Source: Streptomyces coelicoflavus (GTDB taxonomy: Bacteria > Actinomycetota > Actinomycetes > Streptomycetales > Streptomycetaceae). Taken from it: DNA of 64,000 bases. Numbering within the stretch: position 1 is the stretch's first letter; each line of letters opens with the position of its first letter. A model generated the notes under the pieces. That model worked only from the letters and a program-made list of their open reading frames with translations. It was not told the DNA's origin and made no database searches. The stretch is taken from assembly GCF_003112555.1 (NCBI RefSeq), contig NZ_BEWB01000023.1, positions 1 to 64,000 on the forward strand, written 5' to 3'. A program made the translations under genes and the position numbers. Of this stretch, positions 8,052 through 16,646 are shown in pieces.

Positions 8052-8840
8052 ATGACCGCCGCCGCCCCGCAGGAGCGCATGCCCGCCCTCTATCTCAGCC
8101 ACGGCGCCCCGCCCCTGGCCGACGACCCCGTCTGGCCCGGCGAACTCGCCGCCTGGTCCGCCGCCCTGCCCCGTCCCAAGGCGATCCTCGTCGTCTCCGC
8201 CCACTGGGAGGAGGCCCCACTCGCCCTCGCCGCCACCCGGACCGTCCCCCTGGTCTACGACTTCTGGGGCTTCCCCGAGCACTACTACCAGGTGCGCTAC
8301 GAGGCCCCCGGCGCCCCCGCGCTCGCCGAGTCCGTGCGCAAACTGCTGCGGGCTCCCGGTACGCCGGTGCAGGACGTCCCCGACCGGGGCCTCGACCACG
8401 GCGCCTACGTGCCGCTGGTCGAGATGTACCCCGGCGCCGACATCCCGGTCCTCCAGGTCTCCATGCCGACCCTCGACCCGGCGCGGCTCATGGAGATCGG
8501 CCGCCGGCTCGCGCCGCTGCGCGACGAGGGAGTGCTGATCATCGGCTCCGGCTTCTTCACCCACAACCTGGCCGCGCTGCGCCAGGGCGGCATCCCCTCC
8601 TGGTCCGCGGAGTTCGACGACTGGGGACGGCGCGCACTGGACGGCGGTGACGTGGACGGGCTGCTCGACTTCGCCCGCAAGTCCCCGGCGGGGCGGCTCG
8701 CCCACCCGCGCACCGAGCACTTCGCGCCCCTGTTCGTGACCATGGGTGCGGCGGACGCGGCCGGCGAGCTGGATCTGCGGCGGTCGGTGATCGACGGGTT
8801 CTGGATGGGGCTGGCCAAGCGCTCGGTGCAGTTCGGCTGA
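8052..8840 (+). CDS. DODA-type extradiol ring-opening dioxygenase (LigB superfamily)
   Basis: The 262-aa protein matches the small class III extradiol dioxygenases of the YgiD/4,5-DOPA dioxygenase group. Metal-ligand histidines are visible in YLSHGAPPL near residue 15, VVSAHWEE near residue 50 and GSGFFTHNL near residue 172. These cytoplasmic enzymes bind one divalent metal and cleave catecholic rings. The physiological substrate of the streptomycete members is not known to me. The gene is preceded by GGAGG and faces the MarR gene, which makes a substrate-induced detoxification role likely. Confidence 0.88.
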   Translation: MTAAAPQERMPALYLSHGAPPLADDPVWPGELAAWSAALPRPKAILVVSAHWEEAPLALAATRTVPLVYDFWGFPEHYYQVRYEAPGAPALAESVRKLLRAPGTPVQDVPDRGLDHGAYVPLVEMYPGADIPVLQVSMPTLDPARLMEIGRRLAPLRDEGVLIIGSGFFTHNLAALRQGGIPSWSAEFDDWGRRALDGGDVDGLLDFARKSPAGRLAHPRTEHFAPLFVTMGAADAAGELDLRRSVIDGFWMGLAKRSVQFG

Positions 8841-8930
8841 GCGCGGGCCGGTGACCGGGGGTCCGGTGCCGGGCGACGGGACGCTGCGCGAGGGGTGATG
8901 GGCGAGGGGCGAGGGGCGATGGACGGTGGG

Positions 8931-9449
8931 CTACAGCGGCTTCTCGTACCAGGCCACGTCCCAGTACCGTCCGAACTTCCGGCCCACCTCCCGGTACGTG
9001 CCCACGTGCCGGAAGCCGAAGCGCGCGTGCAGTCGCCCCGAGGCGTCGTTGGGCTGGGCGACGGCCGCGTAGGCGCGGTGCAGGTCCTCGCCGGCCAGGG
9101 CGTCGAAGAGGGACGTGTAGAGGAGTGTGCCGATGCCGCGGCCACCGGCGCCCGGGGCGACGTAGACGGTGGTCTCCACCGAGGTCCCGTAGGCGGCCTT
9201 CGCGCGGTAGGGGCTGGACGTGGCGTACCCCAGAATCTCCTGTGAGTCCGCGTCCGTGGCAACCCTCAGGCGGTACGGACCGTCTTCAGGATGGGAGAGC
9301 AGCCAAGGGCGGCGCTCTTCCGGGGTGAAGGGCGCGGTGTCGAAGGTGACGGGCGTCTCACGCACGTAGTGGTTGTAGAGGTCGGTGAGGGCCTTGAGAT
9401 CCCCCTCGACTCCCGGTCTGACCTGGACCTCGGCGGTTCCTGGTGGCAT
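8931..9449 (-). CDS. GNAT N-acetyltransferase, phosphinothricin acetyltransferase-like
   Basis: The 172-aa protein starts at ATG 9449 with an excellent GAGGAGGGG ribosome binding site. A longer frame reaching 9812 crosses the hrdD promoter and is not used. The DLYNHYVRETPVTFDT segment is the hallmark of the PAT/Bar subgroup, and GAGGRGIGTLL is the acetyl-CoA phosphate-binding loop. Members acetylate phosphinothricin, methionine sulfone or related amino acids. It is divergent from hrdD with about 220 bp between starts, so the two promoters share this space. Whether it gives resistance cannot be told from sequence. Confidence 0.85.
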   Translation of the reverse strand: MPPGTAEVQVRPGVEGDLKALTDLYNHYVRETPVTFDTAPFTPEERRPWLLSHPEDGPYRLRVATDADSQEILGYATSSPYRAKAAYGTSVETTVYVAPGAGGRGIGTLLYTSLFDALAGEDLHRAYAAVAQPNDASGRLHARFGFRHVGTYREVGRKFGRYWDVAWYEKPL

Positions 9450-9509
9450 CACCCCTCCTCGTGTGGCGGCACAGGGTACTGCATGATCAGAAAAATCGAG
9501 GGGCGGGTT

Positions 9510-9537
9510 GGGAATTCTGTCCGGATTCCAGTCGTTG
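9510..9537 (+). promoter_or_regulatory. SigR-type promoter for hrdD
   Basis: GGGAAT (9510-9515) is followed by an 18-nt spacer and GTTG (9534-9537), which fits the SigR (thiol-oxidative-stress ECF sigma) consensus GGGAAT-N18-GTT. It lies about 140 bp before the hrdD ATG. In S. coelicolor hrdD is known as a SigR target, which agrees with this match. Confidence 0.75.
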
Positions 9538-9673
9538 TTTCCATCGGATGCAGGGCACCCGAGGAGAGTCCCGAGAACGAGCCCGAGAGGGGTCGGAGAC
9601 AACGGAGACACCCCGCAAGGCGCCCGGGCGTCCACAGGACCACCCGCTGAACCACCATCGCAAGGGAGCACGC

Positions 9674-10672
9674 ATGGCAACCCGTGCCGTCGCCCGTCGT
9701 AAGTCCGCCACCGGCGAGACCTCCGGCTCGGCAACCAGCGTCCGCGCGAACGGCGGCGAGCTCGCCGACCGCGATCTGGTCGGCATGTACCTCGACGAGA
9801 TCGCCCGGACACCGCTGCTCGACGCCGCCAAGGAGGTCGAGCTGTCCCAGACCATCGAGGCGGGTGTGTTCGCGCGGCAGGTCCTCGAAGGCTACGAGGA
9901 GACCGGGGCGGACGCCACCCGCGAGGAGCTCCAGACCCTGATCGACGAGAGCGAGCGGGCGAAGGACGTCTTCATCCGTTCCAACCTCCGCCTGGTCGTC
10001 GCCGTCGCCCGCCGCTACCCGCGCAGCGGCCTGCCGCTCCTGGACCTGATCCAGGAGGGCAACGCCGGCCTGGTCCGCGCGGTCGAGAAGTTCGACTACC
10101 GCAAGGGCTTCAAGTTCTCGACGTACGCGACCTGGTGGATCCGTCAGGCCATCACCCGCTCCATCGCCGACCAGTCGCGCACCATCCGGCTGCCCGTCCA
10201 CCTGGTGGAGGAGCTGGGCCGGATCCGGCGCGTGCAGCGCGAGTTCAACCGCGAGCACGGGCGTGAGCCGGAGCCCGCCGAGATCGCGGCCGAGCTGGGC
10301 TCGACCCCGGAGCGCGTCACCGACGTGCTCGACTGGGCCCGCGACCCGGTCTCGCTGAACATGTCGGTGGACGACGAGGGCGAGACCCAGTTCGGCGACC
10401 TGCTCGAGGACACCTCGGCCGTGTCCCCCGAGCAGTCGGTGCTGACCCTGCTGCGCAGCGAGGAGCTCGACGACCTCATCGGCCGCCTCGACCCGCGCAC
10501 GGCCTCCATCATCAAGATGCGGTACGGCATCGACGACGGCCGCGAGCGCACGCTGACCGAGGTCGGCAAGGAGCACGGCCTCACGCGCGAGCGCATCCGC
10601 CAGATCGAGAAGCACGCGCTGCTGGAGCTGAAGAAGCTGGCCCGCGACACCGGCTTCGAGGCGGCCGCGTAA
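9674..10672 (+). CDS. hrdD: Group 2 (principal-like) RNA polymerase sigma factor HrdD
   Basis: The 332-aa length and sequence fit HrdD, one of the Streptomyces sigma-70 paralogues of HrdB. Region 1.2 begins at DLVGMYLDEIARTPLL. Region 2 has RSNLRLVVAVARRYPRSGLPLLDLIQEGN, KFDYRKGFKFSTYATWWIRQ and the -10-recognition helix. Region 4.2 is TLTEVGKEHGLTRERIRQIE. There is no long N-terminal extension as in HrdB. It directs RNA polymerase to housekeeping-like promoters but is not essential in S. coelicolor. A SigR-type promoter about 140 bp upstream predicts induction by thiol-oxidative stress. A strong hairpin follows the gene. Confidence 0.95.
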   Translation: MATRAVARRKSATGETSGSATSVRANGGELADRDLVGMYLDEIARTPLLDAAKEVELSQTIEAGVFARQVLEGYEETGADATREELQTLIDESERAKDVFIRSNLRLVVAVARRYPRSGLPLLDLIQEGNAGLVRAVEKFDYRKGFKFSTYATWWIRQAITRSIADQSRTIRLPVHLVEELGRIRRVQREFNREHGREPEPAEIAAELGSTPERVTDVLDWARDPVSLNMSVDDEGETQFGDLLEDTSAVSPEQSVLTLLRSEELDDLIGRLDPRTASIIKMRYGIDDGRERTLTEVGKEHGLTRERIRQIEKHALLELKKLARDTGFEAAA

Positions 10673-10688
10673 AGTCGCCGGAGACGAC

Positions 10689-10710
10689 GGCCGGGCCGCG
10701 CGGCCCGGCC
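10689..10710. terminator. Hairpin terminator after hrdD
   Basis: GGCCGGGCCGC and GCGGCCCGGCC form a perfect 22-bp palindrome 16 bp after the hrdD stop. There is no T-run, as is usual in Streptomyces. Confidence 0.7.
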
Positions 10711-11031
10711 GCCTCGTGACACGGGGGCGTGACGTGGCGGGTGGGGCGTACGCCGGGTGCTGAACCCGGCGCAAACATGGCCGTACAACGCTGCTTCAAC
10801 CCGCCGGGGCCGGGCAAGAGACGTTCGAGCCCGTTGTCCGGCCCGTTCCCCCGGGCCCCGGACCGGGCCCGGGACACGGCTCGGACCGCGCCCCCGGCAC
10901 AGCACAACAGCACACTGGACCACGTCCCGACGCACTCCCCCCGGCGCCGGGACTTCCCGAGCCGGGCTCGGCGCCCCTCCCCCCGGGGCGCCGCAGCCCG
11001 GCTCTTTCCGTGGCTGGAGGCCGGCGGCGGG

Positions 11032-11093
11032 CCGGAGCAGTGCGGCAGGGGCGGGGCAGCGCGGGAGGACCGGAGCAGTGCGGCAGGGGCGGG
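11032..11093. repeat. 24-bp direct repeat in the hrdD-TetR gap
   Basis: The stretch beginning CCGGAGCAGTGCGGCAGGGG occurs at 11032-11055 and again at 11070-11093, a 38-bp period. It sits in the 501-bp gene-free gap 10673-11173. Apart from this repeat and the hairpin after hrdD, that gap holds only GC-rich sequence in which I see no gene. Confidence 0.75.
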
Positions 11094-11173
11094 AGGGGCG
11101 GGGCACCCCGAACCTGAACCCCGGGGTGGCCCGCCGAATGGCAAATTCTGCCACAGCGGCATAGCCTGCCGAA

Positions 11174-11869
11174 GTGAGCAGCACCGTTCCCGTGTTTCCC
11201 GACCCCGGACCGGGTCCGTCCGGGTCCGTCTCCCTGACCGAGCGGCGCAAGGCCGAGACCCGGATGGAGATCGCCCGGGCGGCGGCCCGCCTCTTCGCCG
11301 GCCAGGGCCTGCGGGCCACCCGCGCCGAGGACATCGCCAGGGCCGCGGGAGTCGCCCCGCGCACCTTCTACCGCTACTTCGCGGCCAAGGAGGAGGCGAT
11401 CGCCCCGCTCTACGCGCTCGGCGCCGAGCGCTGGGTGCACGCGGTGCGCGAAGCCCCGGCCGAACTGTCCCCGCCCGAGGCCCTGGAGCACGCCGTGCGG
11501 CACACGCTGACCCCGGGCGCGGGTGTCTCGGCGCCCTCCTGGGAGTGGGCGGCCACCCTCATCCGCCTGGCCGGGAGCAGCCCGGCGCTGCGCAAGGTGT
11601 GGGCGGAGGTCTGCCACGCCACGGAGCGGGGGCTGGTGGAGGCGCTGGCCGCGCGGATGTCCGGCGATGACGACAACGTTGCCGCACGACTGGCCGCCGC
11701 TCCCCGGCTGCATTTCGCCGGTGCGGTGGCGGGCGCGGCCGTGCGCGTCGCCGTGGAGCACTGGGCGGCATCGTCCCCGCAGGGTGCGCGCAGCCCCCTG
11801 GAGCAGGCCCTGCTGAACCTGGAGACGCTGCGGGGGTTCACCTGGGAGACCGACCCGACGCCACCGTGA
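11174..11869 (+). CDS. TetR-family regulator, likely SCO3201-like
   Basis: The 231-aa protein has a TetR HTH at residues 20-70 (IARAAGVAPRTFYRYFAAKE) and a C-terminal ligand domain that fits the MftR/actinobacterial type. It starts at GTG 11174 after a 20-residue Pro/Gly-rich lead. Position directly after hrdD matches SCO3201 of S. coelicolor, a TetR protein reported to repress antibiotic production and development when overexpressed. Orthology is inferred from gene order, not from alignment. Its targets are not evident locally, although a WYL regulator and an efflux pump lie downstream. Confidence 0.82.
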   Translation: MSSTVPVFPDPGPGPSGSVSLTERRKAETRMEIARAAARLFAGQGLRATRAEDIARAAGVAPRTFYRYFAAKEEAIAPLYALGAERWVHAVREAPAELSPPEALEHAVRHTLTPGAGVSAPSWEWAATLIRLAGSSPALRKVWAEVCHATERGLVEALAARMSGDDDNVAARLAAAPRLHFAGAVAGAAVRVAVEHWAASSPQGARSPLEQALLNLETLRGFTWETDPTPP

Positions 11870-11992
11870 CGGGGGGCGGGTGACGGGCCGGTGCCGTCCC
11901 GAGGGCCGTCGTCGGTCGCCCCTCCCGCCCGTGGCGCCCTGGAGGGGCCGCCGCCGGTCAACCGAGCCCGCGTCCCCCCAAGGGCCCGCCGG

Positions 11993-12964
11993 TTACTCGG
12001 CCTCCGCCGCACGGCCCAGGCGTGCTCCCAGCTCCCGTACGCACTCCACCAGTTCGGCCGGTTCCCGGACCCGGAACTCCAGTCCGGTCGTCGCCAGCCG
12101 GGCCGCGATCCAGTCCACCGAGCCGGACACGGTCGCCCGGACCACGCACGACGCCGAGCCGTCCTCCGGCTCGGGCACTCCCATCCAGTGCGGCAGCAGG
12201 GGTGCGACGGCCTCGGCCGGGGCGTGGAAGACGACGGAGATCTCGTAGGAGTCGTTCCGCCGCTGCATCGAGCGCCGCAGGTATTCGGCCGCGTCCCCGG
12301 TCGGCAGTTCCCGGGGAGCGAAGCGTGCCCCCGTGGCGAAGGGCTCGCTCACCCGGTCGACCCGGAAGGTTCGCCAGTCGTCCCGGTCGAGGTCGTAGGC
12401 GACCAGGTACCAGCGCCGCCCCGTCGACACCAGCCGGTACGGCTCCGTCACGCGTCGCGTCCCGGTCCCGTCCGCCGCGCGGTACGCGAACCGCAGCCGC
12501 TCGTGCCCGGCCACCGTCGAGGCCATCACGGTGAGCGTCTCGGGTGCGATGCTCGGCCCGTCCCCGCTGGTCAGCGGCGTGGTCGCGGACTGGAGCGTGG
12601 CGACCCGGTGGCGCAGCCGGGACGGCAGCACCTGCTCCAGTTTGGCCAGGGCCCGCACCGACGCCTCGTCCAGTCCCGCGACCGCGTGCCCGGCGCCGGC
12701 CCGCAGCCCGACCGCGATGGCCACCGCCTCCTCGTCGTCGAGCACGAGCGGCGGCATGGCCTTGCCCGCCACCAGCCGGTAGCCGCCGTCGGCGCCCATC
12801 GTCGCCTGGACCGGATAGCCCAGTTCGCGCAGGCGGTCGATGTCCCGCCGGACCGTGCGCCGGGAGACCCCGAGCCGGTCGGCCAGCTCGCCGCCGGGCC
12901 ATTCGCGGGGCGTCTGGAGGAGGGAGAGGAGCGTCAGCAGCCGGGCCGGAGTGTCCGTCGTCAT
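11993..12964 (-). CDS. WYL-domain transcriptional regulator (YafY/PafB-like)
   Basis: The 323-aa protein has an N-terminal HTH (LADRLGVSRRTVRRDIDRLR, residues 27-46), a wing (GADGGYRL) and a WYL domain around residues 140-215, including GRRWYLVAYDLDRDDWRTFRVDRV. A C-terminal WCX-like extension follows. WYL regulators sense nucleic acid or other ligands and can activate or repress. It is divergent from a 14-TM exporter only 62 bp away, so shared control of the pump is likely. Confidence 0.9.
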   Translation of the reverse strand: MTTDTPARLLTLLSLLQTPREWPGGELADRLGVSRRTVRRDIDRLRELGYPVQATMGADGGYRLVAGKAMPPLVLDDEEAVAIAVGLRAGAGHAVAGLDEASVRALAKLEQVLPSRLRHRVATLQSATTPLTSGDGPSIAPETLTVMASTVAGHERLRFAYRAADGTGTRRVTEPYRLVSTGRRWYLVAYDLDRDDWRTFRVDRVSEPFATGARFAPRELPTGDAAEYLRRSMQRRNDSYEISVVFHAPAEAVAPLLPHWMGVPEPEDGSASCVVRATVSGSVDWIAARLATTGLEFRVREPAELVECVRELGARLGRAAEAE

Positions 12965-13026
12965 GCGTCCGAGGATGCCGCAGAACTAGGACACGATCCG
13001 GCCTACTGGGCCCCTACGTTCCTTCC

Positions 13027-14592
13027 ATGACCTCCACGCACACCCCGGACCCGGCACCCGTCCCGCCGGCCGCGGCCGACACGTCCCTCTCGCCCGGCTC
13101 GACCGCCGCGCCCGCCGCAGGCGACCGGCGTCGCTGGTTCGCGCTCGCGATCGTGATGACCGCGGCGTTCATGGACCTGGTTGACGTCACCATCGTCAAC
13201 ATCGCCATCCCCTCGATCCAGAAGGACGAGGGCGCCACCTTCAGCCAGATCCAGTGGATCACCGCCGGGTACGCCCTGGCCTTCGCGGCCGGCCTGATCA
13301 CCGGCGGGCGGCTCGGCGACATCCACGGCCGCAAGCGGGTCTTCCTCGTCGGCATCGGCGGCTTCACCCTGGCGTCGGCCCTGTGCGGCCTCGCGGCGAA
13401 CCCGGAGATGCTGGTCGCCTCCCGCATCCTCCAGGGCGGCATGGCCGCGCTGATGGTGCCGCAGGTGCTGTCGATCGTGCACGCCACCTTCCCGGCGCAC
13501 GAACGCGGCAAGGTCTTCGGGCTGTTCGGCGCGATCGTCGGACTCGGTGCCGTGTCGGGGCCGCTGCTGGGCGCCCTGCTCACCGAGTGGAACCTCTTCG
13601 GGCTCGAATGGCGGCCCATCTTCCTCATCAACCTGCCGGTCGGCATCGCGGGCCTCGTCCTCGGCAGCCGCTTCATCACGGAGTCCAAGGCGCCGCGCGC
13701 CCTCCGGCTCGACCTGGTCGGGGTCGCGCTGGTCACCCTCGGGCTGCTGATGCTGATCTACCCGCTCACCCGGGGCGAGGAGCTGGGCTGGCCGCTGTGG
13801 GGGTACCTCTCGATGGCCGGCTCCCTCGTGGTCCTCGCGGTCCTGGTCGCCCACGAGCGGCGCAAGAGCGCGCGGGACGGTTCGCCGCTGGTGGAGCTGT
13901 CGCTGTTCAGGGTGAAGAGCTTCGCGGCCGGCATCGCGGTGCAGACCGTCTTCGGGGTGGGACTCGGCGTCTTCTTCCTGGTGTGGACGCTGTACATGCA
14001 GGTGGGTCTCGGCTGGACACCGCTGCGGGCCGGCCTGACCGGCGTACCGTTCTCGATCGCCGTGTCCACGGCCGCCGGGATCTCGGTGCAGAAGCTGGTG
14101 CCGCGCTTCGGGCGCAAGGTGCTCCAGGCGGGCGCGCTGGTGATGGCGGCCGGAGTGCTCCTCTACGTCTGGGAGGCCGGGCGCTACGGGCTCGCCATCA
14201 CGTCCTGGCAGATGGCGCTTCCGCTGGCCGTCATGGGCCTCGGCATGGGTCTGATCGTCGCGCCGCTGACCGACGCGGTGCTCTCCCAGGTGCCGCGCGA
14301 GCACGCCGGGTCGGCGTCGGGGCTCATCAACACCGTGCAGCAGATGGGCAACGCGCTCGGGCTCGGACTGGTGTCGGTGGTCTTCTTCGGGACGATGAGC
14401 GACCGTCTCACCCCCGACCGCATCGGCCCCGCCTACGTGGACGCCTTCCAGAACGCGCTGGGCTGGGTGGCCGCGGTGCTGGTCGTCATCTTCCTGCTGA
14501 TGTTCGCGCTGCCCGCACGGCCCGCCCAGCACGTGGAAGGGAGCGGGGCGGAGGACCGGGTGGAGGAGGAGAAGGAGCCGGCTCTGGTCTGA
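13027..14592 (+). CDS. MFS drug:H+ antiporter, DHA2 (14-TM) family
   Basis: The 521-aa protein has a Pro/Ala-rich cytoplasmic lead of about 35 residues, then about 14 TM helices. AAFMDLVDVTIVNIAIPSI forms TM1, GGRLGDIHGRKR is the motif-A loop, and GAIVGLGAVSGPLLGALL is the motif-C region. TM1 contains the acidic pair expected in proton-coupled DHA2 pumps. The C-tail is acidic (EDRVEEEKEP). It is divergent from the WYL regulator. It is a second, non-identical DHA2 exporter in the window. Substrate unknown. Confidence 0.9.
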   Translation: MTSTHTPDPAPVPPAAADTSLSPGSTAAPAAGDRRRWFALAIVMTAAFMDLVDVTIVNIAIPSIQKDEGATFSQIQWITAGYALAFAAGLITGGRLGDIHGRKRVFLVGIGGFTLASALCGLAANPEMLVASRILQGGMAALMVPQVLSIVHATFPAHERGKVFGLFGAIVGLGAVSGPLLGALLTEWNLFGLEWRPIFLINLPVGIAGLVLGSRFITESKAPRALRLDLVGVALVTLGLLMLIYPLTRGEELGWPLWGYLSMAGSLVVLAVLVAHERRKSARDGSPLVELSLFRVKSFAAGIAVQTVFGVGLGVFFLVWTLYMQVGLGWTPLRAGLTGVPFSIAVSTAAGISVQKLVPRFGRKVLQAGALVMAAGVLLYVWEAGRYGLAITSWQMALPLAVMGLGMGLIVAPLTDAVLSQVPREHAGSASGLINTVQQMGNALGLGLVSVVFFGTMSDRLTPDRIGPAYVDAFQNALGWVAAVLVVIFLLMFALPARPAQHVEGSGAEDRVEEEKEPALV

Positions 14593-14715
14593 GACCGGTC
14601 ACAGGCACGCGGAAGCGGGCACGGTCACGCGGAAGCGGACAGGGACGGGCGGGTCCGGTGCGAAGGCGCCGGGCGGCCCGCCTTCGTCGTGCCGATGCCC
14701 GTTCATGCCTGATTG

Positions 14716-14753
14716 TGTCCGAGTGTTTCTGAACCCTGTTTACATTTCGGACA
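14716..14753 (+). promoter_or_regulatory. Inverted repeat upstream of fruR, candidate FruR operator
   Basis: TGTCCGA (14716-14722) and TCGGACA (14747-14753) form a perfect 7-bp inverted repeat with a 24-nt spacer rich in TGTTT/GTTTAC. It lies 60-97 bp before the fruR ATG. DeoR-family repressors bind such spaced TGTxxG-type repeats, so autoregulation of fruRKA relieved by fructose 1-phosphate is plausible. Confidence 0.5.
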
Positions 14754-14812
14754 ACCGGACGTAGCCTCCGAGTGAAACCACAGGTTCGGGCACAGGTCGG
14801 AGGTGAACGGTC

Positions 14813-15574
14813 ATGTACGCACCGGAGCGGCAGCAGGAGATCCTCCGGCTCGCCCGGGACAGCGGCCGGGTGGACGTGGTGTCGTTGGCCGAGGAGTTCC
14901 AGGTGACGGCGGAGACCATCCGCCGCGACCTCAAGGCCCTCGACCGCGCGGGTCTGCTCCGCCGGGTGCACGGCGGCGCCATCCCGGCCGGGCGGCTCGA
15001 CTTCGAACCGGGCCTCGCCGAGCGCGAGTCCACGGCCGCCGACGAGAAGGACCGCATCGCCAAGGCGGCCCTGGCGGAGCTGCCGGCCGAGGGCACGCTG
15101 ATCCTCGACGCCGGCTCCACGGTGGCCCGCATGGCCGCGGCGATCCCGCCGGAGAGTTCGCTGACCGTGGTCACCCACAGCCTGCCCATCGCCGCCCGCC
15201 TCGCCGACCACCCCGGCATCCAGCTCCACCTCGTCGGCGGGCGCGTGCGGCACCGTACGCACGCCGCCGTGGACGCCTGGGCGCTGCGCGCGTACGGCGA
15301 GATCCGCGCCGACGTGGCCGTGCTGGCGGCCAACGGGTTCTCCGTGGAGCACGGCCTGACCACCCCCGACCTCGCCGAGGCCGCCGTCAAGCGGGCCGCC
15401 CTGACCGCCGCCCGGCGCGTGGTGCTGCTCGCCGACTCCTCCAAGTACGCCCAGGAGCACTTCGCCCGCTTCGGCGCCCTGGACGACGTGGACCTGCTGA
15501 TCACCGACAACGGACTGACCCCCGAGGACGCCGGCGACCTCGAGCGCGCCGGCACGGAAGTAGTACGCGCATGA
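14813..15574 (+). CDS. fruR: DeoR/GlpR-family repressor of the fructose operon
   Basis: The 253-aa protein has the DeoR N-terminal HTH (SLAEEFQVTAETIRRDLKAL, residues 24-43) followed by the signature RRVHGGAI. The C-terminal sugar-phosphate sensor domain includes ILDAGSTVARMA and the VLLADSSKY motif. A GGAGGTG ribosome binding site precedes ATG 14813. The stop overlaps the fruK start by four bases, which ties it to fructose metabolism. It is inferred to repress the operon until fructose 1-phosphate binds. Confidence 0.9.
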   Translation: MYAPERQQEILRLARDSGRVDVVSLAEEFQVTAETIRRDLKALDRAGLLRRVHGGAIPAGRLDFEPGLAERESTAADEKDRIAKAALAELPAEGTLILDAGSTVARMAAAIPPESSLTVVTHSLPIAARLADHPGIQLHLVGGRVRHRTHAAVDAWALRAYGEIRADVAVLAANGFSVEHGLTTPDLAEAAVKRAALTAARRVVLLADSSKYAQEHFARFGALDDVDLLITDNGLTPEDAGDLERAGTEVVRA

Positions 15575-16518
15575 TCCTGACCGTCACCCCCAACCCGTCG
15601 CTGGACCGCACCTACGAGGTGCCCTCCCTCGACCGCGGCGGGGTCGTCCGCGCCACCGGCGAACGGGTCGACCCCGGCGGCAAGGGCGTGAACGTCTCGC
15701 GCGCGGTGACCGCCGCCGGGCAGCGCACCGTCGCGGTGCTGCCGCTGGGCGGGGCACCGGGCGCCCTCGTCGCCGACCTGCTCGACGCGCAGGGCATCGA
15801 GGTCGCGCCGGTCCCGATCACCGGGCCCACCCGCTCCAACATCGCGCTCGCCGAGGCCGACGGCGTCCTCACGAAGATCAACGCGCCGGGCCCCGAACTC
15901 ACCACCGCGGAACGCGAACTGCTCCTGGAGACCGTACGGCGCCAGTCGCCGGGCGCGGCCTGGATCGCCTGCTGCGGCAGTCTGCCCCGCGGACTCGCCC
16001 CCTCCTGGTACGCGGACCTGGTCGCCCGCGCGCACGCCGCCGGGGTCCGCATCGCCCTGGACACCTCGGGACCGGCGCTGCTGCGGGCGCTGCGCGAGCG
16101 GCCCGACGTGGTCAAGCCGAACGCCGAGGAGCTGGCCGAGGCCGTCGGGCGTCCGCTGGCCACGGTCGGCGACGCCGTGAAGGCCGCCGAGGAGCTGCGG
16201 GAGCTGGGCGCCCGCGCCGTGCTCGCCAGCCTGGGCGCCGACGGCCAGCTGCTCGTGGACGACGCGGGCACCTGGTTCGGCACCGCCCGCGTGGACGCCG
16301 TACGCAGCAACGTCGGCGCCGGGGACTCCTCCCTCGCCGGGTTCCTCGTGGCCGGCGGGACGGGCCCCGGCGCCCTCGCCTCCGCCGTCGCGCACGGCGC
16401 CGCCGCCGTCCGGCTGCCCGGCAGCGTGATGCCGACGCCGCACGACCTGGACCCGGCCGCCGTGACCGTCACGGCCGAGGTGCCCGTGGACCGCGTACTG
16501 GGCGAGCCGGCGCCATGA
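15571..16518 (+). CDS. fruK: 1-phosphofructokinase
   Basis: The 315-aa protein is a PfkB/ribokinase-family kinase. The N-terminus MILTVTPNPSLDRTYEV is typical of FruK. DPGGKGVNVSRAVTAAG is the substrate-binding PfkB signature 1, and SNVGAGDSSLAGFL carries the catalytic Asp (GAGDS) of signature 2. It phosphorylates fructose 1-phosphate made by the PTS to fructose 1,6-bisphosphate in the cytoplasm. ATG 15571 overlaps the fruR stop (ATGA). FruA follows after 128 bp. Confidence 0.93.
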   Translation: MILTVTPNPSLDRTYEVPSLDRGGVVRATGERVDPGGKGVNVSRAVTAAGQRTVAVLPLGGAPGALVADLLDAQGIEVAPVPITGPTRSNIALAEADGVLTKINAPGPELTTAERELLLETVRRQSPGAAWIACCGSLPRGLAPSWYADLVARAHAAGVRIALDTSGPALLRALRERPDVVKPNAEELAEAVGRPLATVGDAVKAAEELRELGARAVLASLGADGQLLVDDAGTWFGTARVDAVRSNVGAGDSSLAGFLVAGGTGPGALASAVAHGAAAVRLPGSVMPTPHDLDPAAVTVTAEVPVDRVLGEPAP

Positions 16519-16646
16519 CTCCCCGCCCCGCTCCCCGCCCCCTTCCCCGGGGACGCCCCCAGCCCCCACCGCTGTGCCCCCGTCCCCCTCCCCGCCCCCG
16601 CCCCTCACCCCACGTACCGGGCGATACGCGAGCTAAGGAGCCCGCG

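Noticed and set aside
13003..14532. 509-aa and similar frames antisense to the second MFS gene
   Set aside because: They mirror the TM-rich exporter and have His/Arg/Asp-rich composition without any motif; typical shadow frames of high-GC DNA.
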